Translations under genes and position numbers: made by a program
The notes under the pieces: generated by a model
Seen by the model: only the letters and a program-made list of their open reading frames with translations
What the model was told of the DNA's origin: nothing
The model's database searches: none
Part shown: positions 6,434-10,354 of the stretch, in pieces
Numbering within the stretch: position 1 is the stretch's first letter
Layout: each line of letters begins with the position of its first letter
Source: Acidobacteria bacterium 37-71-11
GTDB taxonomy: Bacteria > Acidobacteriota > Thermoanaerobaculia > Thermoanaerobaculales > Thermoanaerobaculaceae
Reading direction: 5' to 3'
DNA: 10,354 bases
Assembly (NCBI GenBank): GCA_002279285.1
Contig: NCBR01000143.1
Location: 1-10,354 of the forward strand

Positions 6434-7274
6434 GGTGCGCGACGTCTACCAGGCGGACGGTGAGCGGCTGGTCATCGTCGCGAGCGACCGCATCAGCGCC
6501 TTCGATGCCGTGCTCGATCCTGGCGTTCCCGGAAAGGGCGTCGTCCTGACCCAGCTCTCGAACTTCTGGTTCGAGAGGCTTGCGGACGTCGTCCCCAACC
6601 ATCTCGTCGCGACCCGGCTCGCGGACTTTCCGCAACCGTTTTCCGGGGAGGTGCTGCTCGATGGCCGCGCTTGCCTGGCGACGGCGGTCCGCATCGCTCC
6701 CGTCGAGTGTGTCGTACGCGGGTTCATCGCCGGCTCCGGGTGGAAAGAGTACCAGGCGCGCGGCAGCGTGTGCGGAGTCTCGCTGCCGCCGGGCCTGCGA
6801 CAGGCGGACCGCCTCCCCGCGCCGGTCTTCACCCCCTCCACCAAGGCCGAGGTCGGCCACGACGAGAACATTCCGTTCGACGAGGTCGTCCGCCTCGTCG
6901 GCGGCGAGGTCGCCGATCAGCTCCGCACCGTCTCGCTCGAACTCTACCGGAGGGCGGCCCAGATCGCCGAGGCCCGCGGCATCATCATCGCCGATACCAA
7001 GTTCGAGTTCGGGCTCGACGATGAGGGCAAACTGGTCTGGGCCGACGAGGCACTGACGCCGGACTCGTCGCGCTTCTGGCCTGCCGACCTCTACCGGCCC
7101 GGAACCAGCCCGCCGTCGTTCGACAAGCAGTTCGTTCGCGACTGGCTCGAGGGCTGCGGCTGGGACAAGCGGCCGCCCGCCCCGATGCTCCCGCCCGAAG
7201 TCGTTGCCCGGACCCGAGCGCTTTACCTCGAAGCGTACCGGCGCCTCACGGGATGCGAGCTGGCGCTCGGTTGA
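6375..7274 (+). CDS. purC: Phosphoribosylaminoimidazole-succinocarboxamide synthase
   Basis: SAICAR synthetase joins aspartate to CAIR with ATP in the eighth step of de novo purine synthesis. The 299-residue protein belongs to the longer bacterial/fungal form rather than the ~237-residue E. coli form. All landmarks are present: GKVRDVY (19-25, nucleotide-binding region), SDRISAFD (37-44), ECVVRGFIAGSGWKEY (111-126), TPSTKAE (154-160), ADTKFEFG (206-213), DEALTPDSSRFWP (224-236) and SFDKQFVRDWL (248-258). I start at ATG 6375, where the N-terminus aligns in style with the family (Leu/Pro-rich lead then LLRRGKVRD). The ATG at 6336 is in frame but adds unlikely residues from inside rpsT. No Shine-Dalgarno sequence lies within 15 bases of 6375, so translation may depend on coupling to rpsT, or its leader was removed by the same event that shortened rpsT. 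Confidence 0.94.
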   Translation: MPAPFPSAPLFPGRLLRRGKVRDVYQADGERLVIVASDRISAFDAVLDPGVPGKGVVLTQLSNFWFERLADVVPNHLVATRLADFPQPFSGEVLLDGRACLATAVRIAPVECVVRGFIAGSGWKEYQARGSVCGVSLPPGLRQADRLPAPVFTPSTKAEVGHDENIPFDEVVRLVGGEVADQLRTVSLELYRRAAQIAEARGIIIADTKFEFGLDDEGKLVWADEALTPDSSRFWPADLYRPGTSPPSFDKQFVRDWLEGCGWDKRPPAPMLPPEVVARTRALYLEAYRRLTGCELALG

Positions 7275-7357
7275 GACGAACCGGAACAGTTTCCCCTTTC
7301 CCCGTCTCTTCCGCCTTTTGGGCCTCAAGGCTCGAGGCCTGAACTCCTGTCTTTGCT

Positions 7358-7385
7358 GACCACGGACCACCGACCACGGACCACG
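7358..7385. repeat. Tandem heptamer repeat, four copies of GACCAC[G/C]
   Basis: Four contiguous 7-base units, GACCACG, GACCACC, GACCACG and GACCACG, fill 28 bases; equivalently, a 14-base unit is present twice with one difference. On the - strand the unit reads CGTGGTC. The array is intergenic and not part of a visible hairpin or terminator. Confidence 0.85.
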
Positions 7386-7455
7386 TCTTTCGCTTCCCGA
7401 CCTGCGAACCCCGAGCTCTTGCATTTCGGTGCTTCCGTTTCCCCCGGCCGGTGGA

Positions 7456-7486
7456 TATACTTCCCGGACTCTGTGCGACGGGAGGT
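7456..7486 (+). promoter_or_regulatory. -10 box and ribosome binding site of the EF-G-like gene
   Basis: TATACT (7456-7461) matches the -10 consensus at 5/6. The 17-base-spaced -35 position (7433-7438, TTCCGT) is weak. Transcription would start near 7468, leaving a leader of about 28 bases that contains GGAGGT (7481-7486) 9 bases before ATG 7496. This start site excludes the in-frame GTG at 7451 as the translation start. Confidence 0.5.
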
Positions 7487-7495
7487 CGGCTGAAC

Positions 7496-9592
7496 ATGGC
7501 AGCAAACCCAGTCCCCAGTGAAAGAATCAGAAACGTGGCGGTCGTCGGTCACTCCTCAACCGGGAAGACCACCTTGATCTCCGCCATCCTGTACGACGCC
7601 AAGGCGGTCAACCGGCTCGGCAAGGTCGACAAGGGTACCGCGGTGACCGACTTCGACGAGGAGGCGGTCGAGCGGAAGATCACGATCGCCGATGCGTTGG
7701 CGTACGCCCACCACCGCGACTGCAAGCTCAACCTGATCGACACTCCCGGATATGCCATCTTCACGACGGAGGCCGTCCAGGGAGTCAAGGTGGCGGAGGC
7801 GGCGCTCATGCTGGTCTCCGCTGTGGCAGGCCCGGAAGTTCAGACAGACAAGATCTGGAAGGTCTGCACCGCGACCTCCAAACCCGTGATCTTCGCGGCA
7901 AACTGCATGGACCGCGAGCGCGCCTCGGCCTCGCGCACGTTGCAGCAACTGCAGAAGAGGTTCGGGCGCGAGGTGCTGCCGATTCAGCTCCCGATCGGCG
8001 AGGAGGCCCACTTCTCCGGCGTCGTCGACCTGCTGCGCGGCAAGGCCTACACCTTCCCGGCCGACGAGAGCGGCGCGATGCAGGAGGTCGCGGTCCCTGC
8101 CGAGCTGAAGGACGAGGCCGTCGCGGCCCGCAACGCGATCATCGAGATGGTCGCCGAGCAGGACGAGGCGCTGCTGGAGAAGTTCTTCGCCGAGGGGACG
8201 CTCGCGGACGACGAGTTGGTCGCCGGCCTCACGAAAGCGGTGGCGGCCCGCAAGCTCTTCCCGCTCGTCTTCTGTTCCGCAGGGCGCAACCAGGCGGTGC
8301 AGCCTCTCATGAGCGCGCTGGTGGAGCTCGTCCCCAGCCCGTTGGCGTCACCGGTCTTTGCGAAGAACGTGGCGGGGGAGGAGGTCCAGCTCGCCCCCGG
8401 CGACGACACGCCGGTCGCATACGTGTTCAAGACGATCGCCGACCCGTACGCCGGGCGGATCACGCTGCTACGGGTCTTTTCCGGCGAGTTCGCGTCGGAC
8501 GGTACGTATTACAACCGCCAGCGCGACGTCGCGGAGCGGTTCGGCCCGGTCAACTGGATGCAGGGCAAGGACCTCGTCGCGGTGGAAAAGCTCGCCGCCG
8601 GCGACATCGGGGCGGTCGCGAAGCTCAAGGAGACGCACACCGGCGAAACGCTGACGAGCAAAGACGGTGCGATCGTCGTGCCTCCGGTTCCGATCCCGGA
8701 GGCTGCGATCTCCTTTGCCATCGCGGCGAAAGCAAAGGGGGACGAGGACAAGATCGCCCAGGGCCTCGCCAAGCTCAAGGACGAGGATCCCACCCTTCAC
8801 ATCGGCCGCGATCCGCAGACCAAGGAACAGCTCGTCGCCGGCGCTGGCCAGCTCCACGTCGAGATCGCGGTGGCCCGCCTCCACAAGCGGTACAAGGTGG
8901 ACGTCACCCTGCAAGCGCCAAAGATCCCGTACCGCGAGACGATCACGAGGTCGGTCGAGATCACCGCCCGCCACAAGAAGCAGACTGGCGGCCACGGCCA
9001 GTTCGCCGAGGCCAAGGTCCGCCTGGACCCCCGGCCGCGCGGCGGCGGTTACGAGTTCGTGGACAAGATCTACGGCGGCTCGATCCCGAACAACTACCGC
9101 CCATCGATCGACAAGGGCATCGTCGACGCGGCCGAACGCGGCGCGATCTCTGGCAACCCGATGGTGGACTTCTCGGTCACGCTCCTGGACGGAAAGTTTC
9201 ATGCCGTGGACTCGTCCGACATGGCGTTCCGCACCTGCGGCCGCAAGGCGTTCCGCGAGGGCGTCAAGCAAGCCGGGCCGACGATCCTCGAGCCGGTCAT
9301 GCACGTCGAGATCACGGCCCCGGACGAGTTCCTCGGCGACATCATGGGCGACCTGAACTCACGGCGCGGACGAGTTCAGGGAATGGAGCCCGCCGACGGC
9401 CAGACGGTGGTGAAGGCGCAGGTGCCGCTCGCCGAGATGCTCACCTACTCCCAGACGCTGCGCTCGATCACCGGCGGGAGGGGCGACTTCCACATGGAGT
9501 ACTCGCACTACGACGAGGCGCCGCGCCAGATTCAGGAGAAGATCATCGCCGCCGCCACGGGAGGCGAGACCGAGGAGGACGACGAGGAATAG
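7496..9592 (+). CDS. EF-G-like translational GTPase (EF-G2 type)
   Basis: The 698-residue protein has the full five-domain layout of elongation factor G. Residues 12-30 hold the P-loop GHSSTGKTT (18-26), switch I is around TDFDEEAVERKITI (51-64), and G3 is DTPGY (82-86) with Tyr where canonical EF-G has the catalytic His. G4 reads NCMD (136-139), where nearly all translational GTPases have NKxD. The G5 region is CSAGRN. Later domains include KKQTGGHGQF, HAVDSSDMAFRTCGRKAF (domain IV) and EPVMHVEITAPDEFLGDIMGDLNSRRG (domain V), and the tail is acidic (EEDDEE). SSTGK instead of DAGK, and Tyr after DTPG, suggest a paralogous EF-G-like (FusA2/EF-G2) protein rather than the main translocase. Its exact role is unknown. 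ATG 7496 is chosen for the GGAGGT site upstream. It is transcribed on its own and not next to tuf or rpsG. Confidence 0.92.
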   Translation: MAANPVPSERIRNVAVVGHSSTGKTTLISAILYDAKAVNRLGKVDKGTAVTDFDEEAVERKITIADALAYAHHRDCKLNLIDTPGYAIFTTEAVQGVKVAEAALMLVSAVAGPEVQTDKIWKVCTATSKPVIFAANCMDRERASASRTLQQLQKRFGREVLPIQLPIGEEAHFSGVVDLLRGKAYTFPADESGAMQEVAVPAELKDEAVAARNAIIEMVAEQDEALLEKFFAEGTLADDELVAGLTKAVAARKLFPLVFCSAGRNQAVQPLMSALVELVPSPLASPVFAKNVAGEEVQLAPGDDTPVAYVFKTIADPYAGRITLLRVFSGEFASDGTYYNRQRDVAERFGPVNWMQGKDLVAVEKLAAGDIGAVAKLKETHTGETLTSKDGAIVVPPVPIPEAAISFAIAAKAKGDEDKIAQGLAKLKDEDPTLHIGRDPQTKEQLVAGAGQLHVEIAVARLHKRYKVDVTLQAPKIPYRETITRSVEITARHKKQTGGHGQFAEAKVRLDPRPRGGGYEFVDKIYGGSIPNNYRPSIDKGIVDAAERGAISGNPMVDFSVTLLDGKFHAVDSSDMAFRTCGRKAFREGVKQAGPTILEPVMHVEITAPDEFLGDIMGDLNSRRGRVQGMEPADGQTVVKAQVPLAEMLTYSQTLRSITGGRGDFHMEYSHYDEAPRQIQEKIIAAATGGETEEDDEE

Positions 9593-9599
9593 CAGGGGC

Positions 9600-9628
9600 T
9601 TGACAACCCAAGAATGGTGTGCGAATAT
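9600..9628 (+). promoter_or_regulatory. Candidate cold-shock gene promoter
   Basis: TTGACA (9600-9605) is a perfect -35 box starting 8 bases after the EF-G-like stop. At 17 bases spacing lies GAATAT (9623-9628), a weak -10 that keeps the A at position 2 and T at position 6. TATCAA (9626-9631) is an alternative at 20 bases. Transcription from about 9635 would give a leader of about 150 bases before the csp ATG, similar to the long leaders known for cspA-type mRNAs. Confidence 0.5.
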
Positions 9629-9634
9629 CAACAC

Positions 9635-9786
9635 GTGAGTTTGTTCGGCAGTTGCGGAGCAACGCAGAGTTGAGGTAAACCCGCCGCAAGGGGCAGCGTC
9701 CTTGCGGCTTTTTGGCGTACGCCGGGACGCTCCCGGCACAGAGAAGGGCGGCGTCAGAAAGCCGCCAGCAACAAGGAGATAGCAGC
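9635..9786 (+). promoter_or_regulatory. Structured leader of the cold shock gene
   Basis: Four perfect hairpins can form in order: GTTGC/GCAAC (9651-9655 with 9659-9663); the terminator hairpin (9683-9708); GCCGGGA/TCCCGGC (9721-9727 with 9731-9737, 3-base loop); and GGCGGC/GCCGCC (9747-9752 with 9761-9766, 8-base loop). TTGCGG (9652-9657) can also pair with CCGCAA (9684-9689), the 5' arm of the terminator, so hairpin 1, an antiterminator and the terminator are mutually exclusive. The last hairpin ends 6 bases before AAGGAG (9773-9778), the ribosome binding site 8 bases before the csp ATG. Stem coordinates are read directly; regulation is inferred. Confidence 0.55.
9683..9713 (+). terminator. 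Intrinsic terminator between EF-G-like gene and csp
   Basis: A perfect 9-bp stem (GCCGCAAGG 9683-9691 with CCTTGCGGC 9700-9708) closes an 8-base loop and is followed directly by TTTTT (9709-9713). It ends the EF-G-like transcript 90 bases after its stop. If csp is transcribed from the promoter at 9600, the terminator lies inside the csp leader and must be read through. Confidence 0.8.
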
Positions 9787-9987
9787 ATGGCTCAGGGAAC
9801 TGTCAAGTGGTTCAACGATACCAAGGGCTTTGGCTTCATCACCCAGGAGGGCGGCGAGGACGTGTTCGTCCACTACACCGCCATCGCCGGCGAGGGCTTC
9901 CGCACTCTCAAGGAGGGCGCGAGGGTCGAGTTCGACGTCGTGCGTGGCCCCAAGGGCCTGCAGGCGGCGAACGTCCGCGCGATCTGA
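9787..9987 (+). CDS. CspA-family cold shock protein
   Basis: The 66-residue protein is a single cold-shock domain, the normal length for bacterial Csp. These proteins bind single-stranded RNA and DNA, melt RNA structure and can act as transcription antiterminators. RNP1 is KGFGFI (13-18) and RNP2 is VFVHY (26-30), with the typical start GTVKWFND and end PKGLQAANVRAI. ATG 9787 follows AAGGAG by 8 bases. A longer in-frame ORF from 9712 would run through the leader hairpins and is not credible. The gene is monocistronic: structured leader upstream, strong terminator 23 bases downstream. Several Csp paralogues usually exist per genome, so I give no specific letter. Confidence 0.95.
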   Translation: MAQGTVKWFNDTKGFGFITQEGGEDVFVHYTAIAGEGFRTLKEGARVEFDVVRGPKGLQAANVRAI

Positions 9988-10010
9988 CGATCGGCTCAGG
10001 CGACAAGCCA

Positions 10011-10044
10011 GGGGCGGCGCTTCGGCGCCGCCCCACGTTTTTTT
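10011..10044 (+). terminator. Strong intrinsic terminator of the cold shock gene
   Basis: A perfect 10-bp all-G/C stem (GGGGCGGCGC 10011-10020 with GCGCCGCCCC 10025-10034) is capped by a TTCG tetraloop closed by a C-G pair, the very stable UUCG type. ACG then seven T (10038-10044) follow. It acts in the + direction only; there is no T-run on the - strand side, so the converging nuoI has no visible terminator here. Confidence 0.93.
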
Positions 10045-10093
10045 ACTCGCACCCGCGTTTCCCCGCCCGGAGGTTACCCCCAGTCGGCGAGCC
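10045..10093. other. Short convergent intergenic region
   Basis: These 49 bases lie between the csp terminator and the end of nuoI on the opposite strand. I see no gene, hairpin or repeat. Confidence 0.6.
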
Positions 10094-10354
10094 TCAACGC
10101 GGCGGCTGCGAGACCCTGACCGGGATCGGCAGCTCGATCCGACTGCGCGGAGCGCCGAAGTACGGCCGGTAACCGAGGTCGAGTTCCTCGTAAGGACCCT
10201 TCTGGAGCAGCTGGTCGAGGCCGACGACGGCCTCGGCGCGGCCGGTGAACGCCATCTCGTGCGTGCGCGACATCACGATCGCCTCCTTGGGACAGGCGTC
10301 GACGCAGAAGCCGCAGTAGACGCAGCGCAAGAGGTCGATCGTGAAGACCTTGGG
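10094..10354 (-). CDS. nuoI: NuoI, NADH-quinone oxidoreductase iron-sulfur subunit (partial)
   Basis: This is the C-terminal part (86 residues) of the complex I ferredoxin-like subunit NuoI; the N-terminal half with the first 4Fe-4S motif lies beyond the right edge. The visible sequence begins PKVFTIDLLRCVYCGFCVDACPKEAI. Its CxxCxxCxxxCP motif is the second cluster ligand set, and the DLLRCxxCGFC context is characteristic of NuoI. It is followed by MAFTGRAEAVVGLDQLL, a membrane-arm contact region, and a Pro/Arg-rich C-terminus ending at TGA (complement of 10094-10096). NuoI passes electrons along the cluster chain towards N2 and the quinone site. The TTG at 10330 is only an internal codon; the frame is open upstream. 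It converges on the cold shock gene and is probably the last gene of its operon in this direction, or near it. Confidence 0.9.
   Translation of the reverse strand, partial: PKVFTIDLLRCVYCGFCVDACPKEAIVMSRTHEMAFTGRAEAVVGLDQLLQKGPYEELDLGYRPYFGAPRSRIELPIPVRVSQPPR

Larger units (their letters stand above)
7275..7495. other. Pyrimidine-rich intergenic spacer with repeats
   Basis: This 221-base gap between purC and the EF-G-like gene has no gene-like ORF. The + strand is strongly pyrimidine-biased in two blocks (about 7289-7320 and 7384-7449). It contains a perfect 6-base inverted repeat GGCCTC/GAGGCC (7321-7326 and 7334-7339, 7-base loop) with no T-run after it, a long-range inverted repeat GAGACG/CGTCTC (7273-7278 and 7303-7308), the heptamer repeat array, and the promoter of the next gene at its right end. 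I see no convincing intrinsic terminator for purC. Confidence 0.6.

Noticed and set aside
7321..7339. GGCCTC/GAGGCC inverted repeat as purC terminator
   Set aside because: The stem is only 6 bp and no T-run follows.
6417..7505. 362-codon open frame antisense to purC
   Set aside because: It covers the purC motifs in reverse and runs through the repeat-containing spacer; no domain and no credible start.
9614..9673. 19-codon leader peptide ORF ending 9 bases before the csp terminator
   Set aside because: It has no ribosome binding site, and its ATG lies upstream of the predicted -10 box, so it would not be on the csp transcript; no run of one amino acid suggests attenuation by translation.
9712..9786. 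N-terminal extension of the cold shock protein by 25 residues
   Set aside because: It would start in the terminator T-run and translate two hairpins; ATG 9787 has an ideal ribosome binding site and gives the family's normal length.

Overview
The window is GC-rich, gene-dense bacterial DNA from a Gram-negative (diderm) organism. It carries a complete Tol-Pal envelope operon, single-copy housekeeping genes, and one end of a NADH dehydrogenase (nuo) gene. Long spurious antisense ORFs, as expected at high GC, shadow almost every real gene. The gene style (an FHA-RDD fusion, lipoprotein CpoB, Pro/Ala-rich TolA, EF-G-like second GTPase) would suit an Acidobacteriota-like or deeply branching proteobacterium-like lineage. 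That placement is inference and weak. There is no sign of phage, IS elements, CRISPR, tRNA or rRNA.

Layout, left to right on the + strand: (1) the 3' part of an unrecognised acidic/helical protein (to 697); (2) an overlapping FHA-RDD membrane protein (675-1529); (3) tolQ-tolR-tolA-tolB-pal-cpoB (1540-6174), tightly packed with ATGA or TTGA overlaps, a candidate leaderless promoter at tolQ and a second candidate promoter before pal; (4) rpsT (ribosomal protein S20), which looks truncated and runs into purC; (5) purC (SAICAR synthetase, to 7274); (6) a 221-bp pyrimidine-rich spacer with a four-copy heptamer repeat and a promoter; (7) an EF-G-like translational GTPase (7496-9592); (8) a structured 190-base leader with a terminator and possible antiterminator; (9) a cold shock protein (9787-9987) with a very strong UUCG-loop terminator. 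On the - strand, the C-terminal part of NuoI (10094 to the edge) converges on it.

TolQ/TolR form the proton-driven inner membrane motor, TolA transmits the force across the periplasm, TolB and lipoprotein Pal are the outer-membrane/peptidoglycan end, and CpoB coordinates this with cell-wall synthesis at division. rpsT, the EF-G-like protein and the cold shock protein all concern translation. The sites most worth a second look are the rpsT/purC junction, where the C-terminal third of S20 is missing, and the cold-shock leader, which has the layout of a transcription attenuator. I found no convincing entirely new multi-gene system; most of the window is conserved core genome.
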